From: an uncultured Clostridia bacterium
GTDB lineage: Bacteria; Bacillota; Clostridia; Oscillospirales; Acutalibacteraceae
Direction of reading: 5' to 3'
DNA length: 34,654 bases
Assembly: GCA_937907605.1 (NCBI GenBank)
Contig: CALCYI010000080.1
Location: 1-34,654, forward strand
Part shown: one piece after another, positions 15,101 through 23,229 of the stretch
How the letters are laid out: every line of letters starts with the position of its first letter
Numbering within the stretch: the first letter of the stretch is position 1
Translations under genes and position numbers: made by a program
Notes under the pieces: generated by a model
What the model was told of the DNA's origin: nothing
Databases searched by the model: none
What the model saw: the letters and a program-made list of their open reading frames with translations, nothing else

Positions 15101-17338
15101 GCTTCCTTTAATACCATTAAATCTTCGAGTAAATTCAGCATCGTTATTACCCATCGCATAAAATGCTTTTTTAACTTCTTCATAAGCTTCTGTGTGGTCA
15201 TCAACCTTTTCTCTGTCGCCAGTTGTTATAATAGACTCCCCTAATACTTGCCGTCCTATCAACACTTCTGTTTCTTGCTTCTCAGGATCATAACAAGACT
15301 CCATATATATCCCTGAACCGGGAACATCAAATCCTATATTTAATTCAAACAAATTAACATCATTTCCCAAAATGTTTATTGTTGGACCCTGTAGTATGTC
15401 AGTATCAGTATTTCCAATGTCGATATTAACAGATGAATAATTCTGTGCTATTGTAACATTTATTTTACTAACGCCTTGATTTCTTCCTGATACAGCATCC
15501 TTGTCAATTTCAACACGACCTTCACCTGTGCCAAGCGCATTATCACCTTCCAAATTGGCGAACTGAGAGAATGCCCAATCATCAGGAATTTTATATCCTA
15601 AATTACCGCTAAAGCCGGTTGACATATCGCCGACAAAGCTGCTACAAGAATAGCCGGCATTAGCAACTAAACGACAAACATTTCTTGCACCGTATATGCC
15701 CGTTTTGTAAATGCTTCCTGATAAGATACCATATACTCCTCTGAAATAGGGTATTACATTGCTTTTTACCTGTGATTCAATAGCATCAAAATCAACAGCA
15801 AAATATATAATCGTATCATTAGGTATGCCAAGTGCTGTAGCAGCATCGACCGCTGCTTTTGCATCGCTTTTACCTTTTTCTTCGGTAAAATAATCTAATC
15901 TTGTTCCACCGTTTTGATATATAGGGAAGAATCTAAGCCCTGCATCAAGTATTATCTGTTCTTCTGCAACAGTAAGCGCTTTACTTTGTCCACCCGCATA
16001 TGTTCCTGTTAAATATCTTCCCACGTAGCGATAGCCATTATCAAATAAAGTTTTTGCTCTTGCAGCATTAAGTGGTTGAGCGCAGTCGGCTCCTTTTGCA
16101 GGTCGTGTAGTATCACCACTACTCAAAAAAAGAGACATCCAAGTTCTTAAATCAACTTTACCTGTTTCATCTAAAGCATAGAATTTTTGAAATGCTTTAA
16201 CATTGTTCTGTGTAGTTCCATCAAAGCTTCCTGTAAAGTTTCCGTTTCCGAAATCATTAACAAACAATGCAAATTGTAGAAGTTTTACAAAAGAAGAAAT
16301 TTCAGAATCTGTGTAATAATTCCCTTGATAAGATAGCGCAGCGCTACTATTACGAACATAAGGTATATTGGGAGCTTTGTTTCTTGTTGTTGGTCCAAAG
16401 TTTCCGTTAGCAACACCAACAGGAAGCCCTTCTTCTGCTTGAAATGCATAGATTAATGCTTTGTTTGTGCTTCTACCATAAACACCATCACAGGGAATTA
16501 ACCCAATATATGCTTCGTACTTACGGTTAAACTCTTGCTGCATGGTTCTAACCTCTGTTTTGCCTCCATACGAAGAACCCAAAAGCTTAAAACTGTCCAT
16601 TGACATTAAAGCTTTCATAACATTCAAAGTGACAACACCATTTGGATTGACTAATCCGGCATCTTCTTTTAATTCTATAACTGCATTTTCTACACCTTCG
16701 TCGAATACAGCGTTGATACTAACAACGCCGGTACTGTTATTATATGAAACATTGTATCCGGGATTATACCCTTTACACCACAGAGCAAATTGTAATATGG
16801 CATACTTTTTATCTGTTGCTCCATCGTTTCTTGATAATATGTTTTGCTGATATTTAGTGCTTGTCTGATTTCCAAAGTTATTAGATAAACTTGTAATGCC
16901 AAGTTCATATTGCAGGGCACGAAGCAACCCGTACACTACATCCCATCCAGTTTTACCATTTTCAGTAACAGAACCAAATCCTGATATATTACCGTATTCT
17001 TGATTAAGCCATCTTTGCGCATAAAACACCATGGGATCACCAACAACATCAGAAGCAGATTTTAGTTTCAATTTGGGATTATCGTTATTGTTGAGGTAAT
17101 CATAGTTTTCATCAGTTAACTGATTAGCAGTAACAGGGTAATAATCCTCATCATCCACGTGAACATTCGCATGAGAAAGATAAAATATACTGTCTTCATA
17201 TTCAATTGGCTGATTTTCAGTTGCTTTTTCATTTTCATCAAGACTACCTGCTGCCATCACATTAGCAGGTGGAATTAACAAAATCAAAACAATTAATAAC
17301 GAGAGTGTTCTTCTAAACTTGTCCTTTAGATGTGCCAT
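12131..17338 (-). CDS. Large exported multidomain protein: PG-binding-like, DUF1906, CARDB, InlB repeat, dockerin
   Basis: 1735 residues with a Sec signal peptide (basic start, hydrophobic core LSLLIVLILLIPPANVMA, cut near AA-GS). Residues about 90-400 contain several peptidoglycan-binding-like segments (QRWLNQEYG, TMQQEFNRKYEAYIG, CDGVYGRSTNKALIYAFQ, VKAFQKFYALDETGKVD). About 415-620 is a DUF1906/Rv2525c-like glycoside-hydrolase-like domain (GADCAQPLN, YRYVGRYLTG, IIYFAVDFDA, WAFSQFANLEGDN). A beta-rich middle follows, with propeller-like strands at about 940-1300. CARDB-like beta-sandwiches lie at about 1300-1505 and an InlB-type repeat at about 1513-1585 (GGTVSGNGTFTYGSAATISA). A small beta-sandwich is followed by a C-terminal dockerin (second loop DINADGVVNAKDL; first loop degenerate). 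It probably binds or remodels peptidoglycan or glycan outside the cell and docks to a cohesin. ATG follows AAAGGA. Confidence 0.85.
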   Translation of the reverse strand: MAHLKDKFRRTLSLLIVLILLIPPANVMAAGSLDENEKATENQPIEYEDSIFYLSHANVHVDDEDYYPVTANQLTDENYDYLNNNDNPKLKLKSASDVVGDPMVFYAQRWLNQEYGNISGFGSVTENGKTGWDVVYGLLRALQYELGITSLSNNFGNQTSTKYQQNILSRNDGATDKKYAILQFALWCKGYNPGYNVSYNNSTGVVSINAVFDEGVENAVIELKEDAGLVNPNGVVTLNVMKALMSMDSFKLLGSSYGGKTEVRTMQQEFNRKYEAYIGLIPCDGVYGRSTNKALIYAFQAEEGLPVGVANGNFGPTTRNKAPNIPYVRNSSAALSYQGNYYTDSEISSFVKLLQFALFVNDFGNGNFTGSFDGTTQNNVKAFQKFYALDETGKVDLRTWMSLFLSSGDTTRPAKGADCAQPLNAARAKTLFDNGYRYVGRYLTGTYAGGQSKALTVAEEQIILDAGLRFFPIYQNGGTRLDYFTEEKGKSDAKAAVDAATALGIPNDTIIYFAVDFDAIESQVKSNVIPYFRGVYGILSGSIYKTGIYGARNVCRLVANAGYSCSSFVGDMSTGFSGNLGYKIPDDWAFSQFANLEGDNALGTGEGRVEIDKDAVSGRNQGVSKINVTIAQNYSSVNIDIGNTDTDILQGPTINILGNDVNLFELNIGFDVPGSGIYMESCYDPEKQETEVLIGRQVLGESIITTGDREKVDDHTEAYEEVKKAFYAMGNNDAEFTRRFNGIKGSLLDKGTKLGFDADTSFFGFVTFNSETGEVKEGGLGIVGNFRGSISYPVVFPLYLKLEIMGSLRAGLKLRVLANTITPKGNMEFSVQPNIGVEANILFARAYAGITGKIECKLDFPIEQLKNDFEAKLNAAFFFEYDAMLWANRWEWSFWEYKLYPLRDSATSSNINQDNLEFIKPASKLRSLFRFNRPDSIFKENVQIYCKPQIIDLGNGKLFMAYIDSDTSRTNENRTVLMYSVYENDSWSTPQIISDDGTVDFEPSICADGNGGVHIVWQNGIQFFNNNVTLEEMAENVDLQYIHWNGSTFNNSSRLTNNNGNLEMMYKVVSSGSEIAVVWAQNSVNDTFGMNGTNSIHRKRCLSGTWQNTENIVDNLSVISSLDTSYVSANNVIAYSTKTGTDTSIVDDLELFYYDGNTNTQLTNDSLVDYSLSMIDNELYWINGNSLVKIINGDVTTKETVVENMDVTSNKLKTFKNDNGDVAVIWEQTNENENALYGINYNAATSSFDTVKPLLNDVKNIRGWDACLLSNGDVELAYCLLGSNNVLDLIQSEADSFCNLSVLDNITYEGEIAPNEDITILADVYNAGSTDVNQLDVNIYDSHNNVLQSSTMNCDLLPGGITQVEIPYTLPSTIERTDYQIEVLPPNDTDVDTDDNSGVFSYGFADIAISDITELRDNNGRHLQVTIVNQGYEAANRIKVNLQETESSEEPLDSASKFRLAAGDSFVETFDIEEDYFDDSYYDSQLYVSVSTTSDESDLGNNSEVVTVFRDCDVTVQSTVGGTVSGNGTFTYGSAATISATPAEGYKFYAWAENGYILYGTPETYEITVNEDRTLKALFVLDTEESVTVSGMAYQLKTPSGDLGGVAPGLTVTLDNEYTTTIGSDGSFTFTNVESSAYLLTISGTSTIDRSVIISTIDTNTSVGNVSVACFDYIKDDVINDQDTAAWGQWLSTDHSVSNVFADINADGVVNAKDLAYINKFKNKTKDDIYSEIIE

Positions 17339-17436
17339 AATTGAATCCTTTCTTGTTTTAATGGTTTATTTGGTTGAATATAATAACGATGGTTGATAAA
17401 GGGTCATCAGCATCTATTTATTATCGGGAGGTAAAA

Positions 17437-17997
17437 ATGAAATCATTAGGTGAAATATTTATTGGATTATGCAATAAACGAATTTTCCGTATCATATTTG
17501 TAATGGTTGTATGTGTATCTGTTTTTGGCATTTTTGGGTTTGCTATTATAAATGGACAACCAAAGTACGCATTAACCTGTGAACAGTTTGACAAAATTGC
17601 TGCAAATCTAGGATACGAGACAACAGATTCTACAGAGCAATATCAAGAGCAATTTGATTCAACCTTAATTGGAAGCCGTGGTATCCACTCTAATGTACTT
17701 CGATTTGAGTTCTTTGAATTTAGCAACAGTGATATGGCACATAAACTTTGGAGTAGTTGCTATCAAGAAATCATTAAAAACAGAAGCCCCCATGATGTGG
17801 AATACGAAAATTATTATTCAAATTATAGAGAGTACGCATTAGAATCATTGGGAAAGTACTATACAGTAATCTATGTTGGAAACACTGCAGTTCTTGCAGA
17901 GTGTGCAAATGAAGAATCAATCAACGATATACTTAACATACTGGAAGAAATGGAATACAATCCAAAGGCAAGTAAAAACAATAAAGGCAAGGAATGA
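17437..17997 (+). CDS. Single-pass membrane protein of unknown function
   Basis: 186 residues from ATG 17437, chosen because GGGAGG lies six bases upstream; an earlier in-frame ATG has no such site. One N-terminal transmembrane helix (about 16-38, FRIIFVMVVCVSVFGIFGFA) is followed by an extracellular domain with mixed alpha/beta character, beginning YALTCEQFDKIAANLGY. No family is recognised. It is divergent from the dockerin protein, sharing an intergenic region of about 100 bases. The last four sense codons and the TGA stop are part of the stem of its own terminator, an unusually compact end. Confidence 0.65.
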   Translation: MKSLGEIFIGLCNKRIFRIIFVMVVCVSVFGIFGFAIINGQPKYALTCEQFDKIAANLGYETTDSTEQYQEQFDSTLIGSRGIHSNVLRFEFFEFSNSDMAHKLWSSCYQEIIKNRSPHDVEYENYYSNYREYALESLGKYYTVIYVGNTAVLAECANEESINDILNILEEMEYNPKASKNNKGKE

Positions 17998-18019
17998 TAA
18001 ATCATTCCTTGCCTTTAAG
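17983..18019 (+). terminator. Hairpin terminator overlapping a stop codon
   Basis: Perfect 15-base stem AAAGGCAAGGAATGA/TCATTCCTTGCCTTT (17983-17997 with 18002-18016), loop TAAA. The left arm is coding sequence, including the TGA. The following T-tract is short (TTTAAG), so termination may be partial. It could also protect the 3' end. Confidence 0.65.
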
Positions 18020-18041
18020 ATATGCTATGGTTTTACAATCG

Positions 18042-18119
18042 TCTTGTCAATATAGAATACAAAAATGTACAAAAATCCGACAAAAAAAGACATATTTAAT
18101 TAAAAAAAGGCTTGACAAG
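18042..18119 (-). repeat. 78-bp T-rich repeat, copy 4, inverted
   Basis: On the minus strand this reads CTTGTCAAGCC at one end and TATTGACAAGA at the other. The core is GTCTTTTTTTGTCGGATTTT and then TGTACATTTTTGTATT, matching the other copies. The terminal inverted repeat is 8 bases (CTTGTCAA/TTGACAAG). Like the other copies it is preceded, in its own orientation, by a terminator hairpin about 60 bases away (18178-18203). The flanking GAGAAC motif is absent here and a 12-base palindrome takes its place. Confidence 0.8.
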
Positions 18120-18147
18120 TAACAATAATCGATATGATTATTGTTAC
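18112..18147 (+). promoter_or_regulatory. Promoter with embedded perfect palindrome (putative operator)
   Basis: TTGACA (18112-18117) at the end of the repeat is followed 15 bases later by TATGAT (18133-18138). A perfect palindrome GTAACAATAATC-gatat-GATTATTGTTAC (18119-18130 with 18136-18147) fills the spacer and covers the -10. Its size and place suit a dimeric repressor. The promoter points to the SLOG gene at 18346, leaving a leader of about 200 bases. The 15-base spacer is short, so the -10 assignment is tentative. Confidence 0.5.
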
Positions 18148-18177
18148 ATGAACAAAATAGTTCTATGTTATTTAAAT

Positions 18178-18203
18178 AAAAAAGTGGTGCGCGAACACCA
18201 CTT
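18178..18203 (-). terminator. Minus-strand terminator hairpin
   Basis: AAGTGGTG/CACCACTT (18182-18189 with 18196-18203) with loop CGCGAA. Read on the minus strand it is followed by TTTTTT. No minus-strand gene ends here, so it either guards the repeat in copy 4's orientation or is left from a lost gene. The remainder of 18204-18345 shows only the ribosome-binding region of the SLOG gene. Confidence 0.6.
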
Positions 18204-18345
18204 CCCCTACAACCTTATAACACAATAATCAATATAGATAGACTTATTTCACATCAAATAATTGTTCTTATCAATTTGCAGAACGATTCGGCAATTATTT
18301 AATATGGAGTTTATTAATTAATGCATTAAGAAGGTAAGAAGGCAT

Positions 18346-18831
18346 ATGAATAATAATTTAACTTGCTGTTTTACTGGTCACCGAAACATACCGGTCAACC
18401 AATATGAAGAAATCAAAATCACTTTGAAAAAAGAAATTATAAAACTCATAAATAATGGAGTTCATTATTTCGGAACAGGTGGAGCTTTAGGCTTTGACAC
18501 TATAGCTGCAATGACTGTCCTTGAGCTTAAAAATGAATATCCCTATATTAAGTTAATACTAGTTCTGCCATGTCACAATCAAACTTGTTTATGGCGAAAG
18601 GAAGATATTGCTATTTATGAGTTGATAAAATCAAAATGTGATAAATATGTTTATACATCAGACAATTATTACAAAGGTTGCATGATGAAAAGGAATAAAC
18701 ACCTAGTGGATTACAGTCAATACTGTATCTGTTATTGTTCAGAAAAAAAGGGCGGTACAGCATTTACAGTAAATTATGCTAATAAAAAACATTTACATAT
18801 TATTAATATTGCAGAAATCACAAAAAAATAG
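18346..18831 (+). CDS. SLOG family protein (DUF1273/YpsA-like)
   Basis: 161 residues opening with CCFTGHRNIP, the signature start of DUF1273/YpsA-type SLOG Rossmann proteins, followed by the glycine-rich nucleotide-binding loop FGTGGALGFDTIAA. Later motifs are LVLPCHNQT and the C-terminal CYCSEKKGGTAFTVNYA, which also fit. SLOG domains bind nucleotide-derived ligands or process nucleotides, and standalone short forms are common in Firmicutes and their mobile elements. The 3' end overlaps the convergent ABC permease by 14 bases. A leader of about 200 bases separates it from the promoter/palindrome at 18112. Confidence 0.85.
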   Translation: MNNNLTCCFTGHRNIPVNQYEEIKITLKKEIIKLINNGVHYFGTGGALGFDTIAAMTVLELKNEYPYIKLILVLPCHNQTCLWRKEDIAIYELIKSKCDKYVYTSDNYYKGCMMKRNKHLVDYSQYCICYCSEKKGGTAFTVNYANKKHLHIINIAEITKK

Positions 18832-20848
18832 CATAAAACTCATTTACGAGTAATAACAATACTATTTGTAGGATAGAAACGATTACTGCCACGTTAATTG
18901 TTTTGCATTTTTTAGATATTAGCACAGTTGCATTTGAAACTACAAATAAAAGCGCCAATCTTTTTAAAAATAAAAGTATAACCCATTCTAATGTTAAAAT
19001 ATTGGAGTGGTAGCTAGCATAATTTTTTACACTTTGCAGAGGTGCTTTCAGCCATTCGGTATTATTGGTAAAGTCACATATCAGATATAATTCTCTTGCC
19101 GATATAAGCAACCACACAAAAACTGTAAACAAAGCTGCTGCAATGATTTTTGTTGCAATCAGTTTTCTTTTGCCCTTTGCCGTTGTGTTCAGCAGTGCAT
19201 TGGTATTACGTTGATTTTCAAAGGCAAACAAGCCGGCGCACAAAAGAATAACGGCGAGCATACTAACTATCATAAGCTTTGTTTGATAATGCGCTACGTT
19301 GTGATTATCCAGCATAGCAAACGGAATGGGATTCACAATCCACAGCCCGCTTCCGAGCTTACTTGCTGTCTCCGCCTTGACTTCCTCCAGAGCAGCAAGC
19401 TGCTTCTCTTTAATGTCAGAGCTTTCCCATGTGTTAATCTCTGCAATTTTGTTATCAATAGCGTCTATCGTATTCTGTGTTACCTCTCCCTGAAATTCGG
19501 TTTGATAGGCAGATATGGAGGCGTCATACATCTCGCTGTCGGCAGGAGGTACGCTCATCATACCGAAGCACCATACAAGCAGGGCGGCAACAACGATAAT
19601 GCCCTTTTGATACCATAGCACCTTTTTAAACTCAATGCCGAGTAAACCGAGCCTTGCACCCGCCTTTGAGAAAAACGGAAGGAGTTTTTCATACAGCCTC
19701 AGCAAGAAATTCTGTTTTTGAATTGGCTTTGCTCTTTCGCTATGGATAACAAGAAATATCCCTGCGGCAAGCATAACTATCGGAATTAATATTAAGGACA
19801 GCGTTGAACCTCTTACGGCTTTGCCGAACAGATTTACGTTTAGATATTTCAGCAAAATTCTGTCCGTATCCACAAAGGCGAATATATTGAGAAATCGGAA
19901 AATCACAAGCGAGAAGCTGTCGGGTATCAGCGCAAAAAGTGAATATTCAAAAGTCAGAAAAGCACCGGCGCTGATGATAGCGGTTTGCAAATGAGAAATT
20001 GCCGATACCAATGTCCACATCAGTAGCGCTGCTGCAAAGGCGCCGATTGCCTTAACTGCAAAAGTCAGTAAAAGATACTGTCCGATATTCATCAGGTAAG
20101 TGTATTCTTTAAACAGGACGCTTGATTGCACGGGTGCTAAAAAATCTGGCAAGCCATACAGATACATATTGGCTATCAGGGATGCGCCTTTAATGAATAC
20201 TGTACCGAGAACGGCAGTCAAGAATAAAATCCCCAAACGCTTGACGGTCAGTGCCTTTCTGCCGTTTGGTGTTCCGTAGACAAGCCCGGCGAGAGAGGTT
20301 TTTCGTTCTGCTATAAAGCTCATAATAACGGAAATCAGCAATAAAAGCACGCAGAGTGAGGATATTTTATCGGCGGAAAAGCCTTCGAGCGCAAGCGTAT
20401 TCGTCAAGTGAAGTGCAACATCTCTGCTTTCGGGAAAGTCAATATCCGTTCTCTCAATACTACTTGCATTGAATTTACTGTTTCCGCTTGTGTTGAAAAT
20501 GGCAAGTCCTTTCATTTGCACAACGTTTTTATGAACGCTGTCAAGATATGCGGGATACGCCTTGAGGTGTTCCAGTTGACTGAGTATATTTTCTCTTGCC
20601 TGCTGCGTTGCAAAAAATTTCTCGCTCGCCTCAACGTTTTCATAATCAATAGCTGACTCAATATCTTCTATCTCTGCAAGAGCGCTGTCAACGCTCATTT
20701 GAGAATAATGCTCTATCTCCTTTTGATATTCTGTTTTGAAGGAGGAAACATAGGAGAAGGAAAACAGTTGGTAACCAAAGGCTACGGCAATCAGCAAAAC
20801 GAACAGTAGCAGAAGCTTTGGCGAAAATACTCTTTTAAGCTCTCTCAT
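18818..20848 (-). CDS. ABC-2-like transporter permease
   Basis: The ATG at 20848 is used because GAGG lies ten bases upstream and the codon overlaps the end of the ATPase gene; an in-frame ATG 11 codons earlier is less likely. The 676-residue product starts with a transmembrane helix (PKLLLLFVLLIAVAFGYQLF). An extracellular, charged helical loop of about 120 residues follows (EYQKEIEHYSQMSVDSALAE onward) and then about five helices. The pattern then repeats: a helix near GIIVVAALLVWCFGMM, another soluble loop, and several C-terminal helices. Two similar halves suggest an internal duplication. It works with the adjacent ATPase and is the last gene of the leftward operon. The cargo is unknown, but the operon's small secreted protein is an obvious candidate. 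Confidence 0.8.
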   Translation of the reverse strand: MRELKRVFSPKLLLLFVLLIAVAFGYQLFSFSYVSSFKTEYQKEIEHYSQMSVDSALAEIEDIESAIDYENVEASEKFFATQQARENILSQLEHLKAYPAYLDSVHKNVVQMKGLAIFNTSGNSKFNASSIERTDIDFPESRDVALHLTNTLALEGFSADKISSLCVLLLLISVIMSFIAERKTSLAGLVYGTPNGRKALTVKRLGILFLTAVLGTVFIKGASLIANMYLYGLPDFLAPVQSSVLFKEYTYLMNIGQYLLLTFAVKAIGAFAAALLMWTLVSAISHLQTAIISAGAFLTFEYSLFALIPDSFSLVIFRFLNIFAFVDTDRILLKYLNVNLFGKAVRGSTLSLILIPIVMLAAGIFLVIHSERAKPIQKQNFLLRLYEKLLPFFSKAGARLGLLGIEFKKVLWYQKGIIVVAALLVWCFGMMSVPPADSEMYDASISAYQTEFQGEVTQNTIDAIDNKIAEINTWESSDIKEKQLAALEEVKAETASKLGSGLWIVNPIPFAMLDNHNVAHYQTKLMIVSMLAVILLCAGLFAFENQRNTNALLNTTAKGKRKLIATKIIAAALFTVFVWLLISARELYLICDFTNNTEWLKAPLQSVKNYASYHSNILTLEWVILLFLKRLALLFVVSNATVLISKKCKTINVAVIVSILQIVLLLLVNEFYAIFL

Positions 20849-21551
20849 TTTCGTGTAACCTCTTGATATATGCTTCTTCAAGACTACTGCCGTTAGTGAA
20901 TTCTTCCGCCGTCATATTGCAAAGAAGCTCACCCTTGTTGAGCAGTAGTATTTTGTCGGCAATGCTTTCCACGTCGCTTGTAATATGAGTGGTAATCAGC
21001 ACGATTTTATCCTTGCTGAGTTCTTGAATATGCTCACGGAGCCTGACACGCTCTTCAGGGTCAAGCCCTGCTGTCGGCTCGTCAAGGAGCATCACTTCGG
21101 GAGAGCCGAGCATTGCCTGAGTGAGCATAACCCTTTGCTTCATACCGCCTGAAAAGCCGCCAACCTTTTTGTAGGCGGCACGTTCAAGATTAACTGTTTT
21201 TAGTAGTGAAGCGATTTGCGCCTTAGCTTCATTCTTTTTGATGCCCTTCAACTCTGCCATATACATTAAGAATTCATAGGCAGTCATTTGCTCATACATA
21301 CCTTGACTTTGCGGCATAAAACCAAGCACGCTGCGGAAAGCCTTTCCTAAATCCAAAATATCCTTTCCGTTATAGGTAATACTGCCTTCCTGTCTTTTAA
21401 TTAAGTCACAGATCAAGCTGATAAGCGTTGTTTTGCCTGCGCCGTTTGGTCCGAGCAGAGCCGTAATGCCAGGCTGAAAGGTACAGTTAAAATCGTTCAG
21501 TGCTTTCTTTTCTCCGTAGGAGTGGGAGAGCTTTTCTATTTTTAATTCCAT
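20835..21551 (-). CDS. ABC transporter ATP-binding protein
   Basis: A canonical 238-residue ABC ATPase. Walker A is GPNGAGKTT (about 34-42), the Q-loop MPQSQGMYE, the signature FSGGMKQR, and Walker B VMLLDEPTAGLDP. The H-loop is in ITTH. It belongs to the group that drives ABC-2 exporters and antibiotic or bacteriocin resistance pumps (CcmA-like). Four bases separate its start from the lipoprotein stop, and its end overlaps the permease start, so lipoprotein, ATPase and permease are one translationally linked unit. Confidence 0.93.
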   Translation of the reverse strand: MELKIEKLSHSYGEKKALNDFNCTFQPGITALLGPNGAGKTTLISLICDLIKRQEGSITYNGKDILDLGKAFRSVLGFMPQSQGMYEQMTAYEFLMYMAELKGIKKNEAKAQIASLLKTVNLERAAYKKVGGFSGGMKQRVMLTQAMLGSPEVMLLDEPTAGLDPEERVRLREHIQELSKDKIVLITTHITSDVESIADKILLLNKGELLCNMTAEEFTNGSSLEEAYIKRLHENERA

Positions 21552-21555
21552 ATGG

Positions 21556-22698
21556 TTACCTCAAAGAATATGGATCCTTTATTTCAATCATATCTAAATT
21601 TCGATTTGCTTTTGTAAGGTCAATATAATGTGTTAGTTTCCCATCTGTTAGCGCAGAGAAAAAGGCTTTATCATCTGCATAGTAATCAAATTCCGGTCCA
21701 TCATAGCCTTTTCTCAACTCGCATTTGTTAATAAAGTTGTATTCTCGGTCGAGAACGATAAAATCCCATTCAGGATCTGCTTCATCGTCAGTTGTCGGTG
21801 TGGCTTTGGCAAGTATATAATCATCGGTATAAACGGTTTGGGAAATATAATAATTTGCAGGATACTTTATTGTTTCTGTATTAGTTTTTTTATCATATTC
21901 ACAATAACCTACAAGGCTTTTATAATAATATAATGTGTCGTTAAAATTGATTGGCGTGCTGTTGTGAATATTCCAATTTTCGATTGTTAATGTAATTTTG
22001 CCGTTGTTTAAATCTCCTTCATAAAGTGAAGCGGTATTTGTCTTTATGTCTTTTAATACAAAGTATAATTTATCGTTACTAATAGATTCATTCCAACTGC
22101 TTTCCATTCCATATTCTATAAAATCAGAAAACAGTTCTGTAGTATCGCCGGTTTCAAGATTGATTTTATAATACTTTTGTTTGGATTTATTATCTTCTTG
22201 TATAGGTGGCAATCCCATAATTAAATAGCCGTTATTGAAATAATAGGTTCCGCCTCCATATCTAGTTCCTCCATCTGAGGAAAGTTGTTCTGGTAATCGG
22301 GTAATCCTTTTATGATTGCTTCCATCCATATCTAATTGGTTTAAATAAAACGCAGAAGATGACTGGTCAACAGAAACAGCATATAAATGGTTGTTATAAT
22401 ATCCAAATGCCTCCCCTGCATAAGCATTACAATTTTCGTCACTATGGGAACAGTCAGGCTTATTACAAAGAATATAGAATTCATTTTTGTTTCTCTCAGA
22501 AAACATAATGTTTCTACGCCCGTTGGGATTCATATAGTAATAGCCGTTGTCTGTTTCAACAAAATACTGACTGTTATTCTGATGTCTGTACTGCTCAGCA
22601 TCAATACTGTATTCTGAAGTTTTGTTAACTCTGGAACAAGATGATAAAATTAATAAAACTATTACTACTATACTGGTTTTTAATATAATCTTTCTCAT
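21556..22698 (-). CDS. Lipoprotein, probably beta-propeller
   Basis: 380 residues with a lipoprotein signal peptide (hydrophobic VVIVLLILSSC, lipidated Cys at residue 21). The mature part consists of repeated strand pairs such as YYYMNPNG, NEFYILCNKPDCSHSDENC, NHLYAVSVD and NGYLIMGLPP. They read as blades of a propeller of the DUF5050-like kind. It is expected to be anchored on the outer face of the membrane next to the ABC transporter, where it may bind ligand or protect the cell. AGGTGA precedes the ATG by four bases, and a hairpin at 22730 separates it from the small secreted protein upstream. Confidence 0.75.
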   Translation of the reverse strand: MRKIILKTSIVVIVLLILSSCSRVNKTSEYSIDAEQYRHQNNSQYFVETDNGYYYMNPNGRRNIMFSERNKNEFYILCNKPDCSHSDENCNAYAGEAFGYYNNHLYAVSVDQSSSAFYLNQLDMDGSNHKRITRLPEQLSSDGGTRYGGGTYYFNNGYLIMGLPPIQEDNKSKQKYYKINLETGDTTELFSDFIEYGMESSWNESISNDKLYFVLKDIKTNTASLYEGDLNNGKITLTIENWNIHNSTPINFNDTLYYYKSLVGYCEYDKKTNTETIKYPANYYISQTVYTDDYILAKATPTTDDEADPEWDFIVLDREYNFINKCELRKGYDGPEFDYYADDKAFFSALTDGKLTHYIDLTKANRNLDMIEIKDPYSLR

Positions 22699-22729
22699 AA
22701 TTTCACCTAAAAAAATTATATAAGTTAAC

Positions 22730-22758
22730 GGTAAGGCTGACTTTATGCCAGCCTTACC
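22730..22758 (-). terminator. Intergenic hairpin, attenuator or partial terminator
   Basis: Ten-base perfect stem GGTAAGGCTG/CAGCCTTACC with a nine-base loop lies between the secreted-protein gene and the lipoprotein gene. On the minus strand a T-run appears only about 20 bases later. Leaky termination would make the secreted protein more abundant than the transporter, as is common in peptide-export operons. Confidence 0.55.
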
Positions 22759-22788
22759 ACAAACTAATTAAAATCTTTCGCAATAGTA

Positions 22789-23175
22789 TTATGCGATTTC
22801 TGTCAAAGTATGCAATGTATGAGTTCCAACCTTAAAGGTAGCTTTAAGGGATTTAAATCGTTTTACATCTGTTGGTATTTTACCTTTTAATGTTAGAAGC
22901 GTTCCCGTTGCTGATACGGTAAGAGTGGTTGTCGCAGACTGATTATTTGAAGCTTTTACATATGATACTGTATTAACAATACTCCTTGCTGCTGTGCTGG
23001 TAGTACCCATACTGCTTTTACAGGTGCTTGATGTACATGATGCTGAACAATAGTACGAATTGCCATTATAGTTACCCATATATGTTTCGCTTTGAGCAAA
23101 TGCAGTTAAGGTAAAACTACTAATAGCGATTATAAAAGCAAGGGCTGCACTAAGCATTTTCTTTGTTTTCTTCAT
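22789..23175 (-). CDS. Small secreted protein, first gene of an ABC transporter operon
   Basis: 128 residues from ATG 23175, which has GGAGG seven bases upstream. Signal peptide: KKTKK, hydrophobic AALAFIIAISSFTLTAFA, likely cleavage after AFA. The mature ~100 residues begin with a Tyr/Cys cluster (YMGNYNGNSYYCSASC, third Cys shortly after) and continue as Ser/Thr-rich strands (ATTTLTVSATGTLLTLKGKI), ending KVGTHTLHTLTEIA. No family is recognised. The layout of Sec-secreted small protein, ABC ATPase and ~680-residue permease is like the lactococcin 972-type bacteriocin loci, so a secreted bacteriocin or signalling protein is possible. I see no sequence match to that family. Confidence 0.65.
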   Translation of the reverse strand: MKKTKKMLSAALAFIIAISSFTLTAFAQSETYMGNYNGNSYYCSASCTSSTCKSSMGTTSTAARSIVNTVSYVKASNNQSATTTLTVSATGTLLTLKGKIPTDVKRFKSLKATFKVGTHTLHTLTEIA

Positions 23176-23229
23176 CTTTTTACCTCCGAATGAAATTTGG
23201 TAGTTGCTTGTGTAATATGTTTTGAGAAA

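Noticed and set aside
14058..15161. Plus-strand open frames inside the dockerin protein gene
   Set aside because: They are antisense shadows of a long coding frame with domain matches, and they lack ribosome binding sites.
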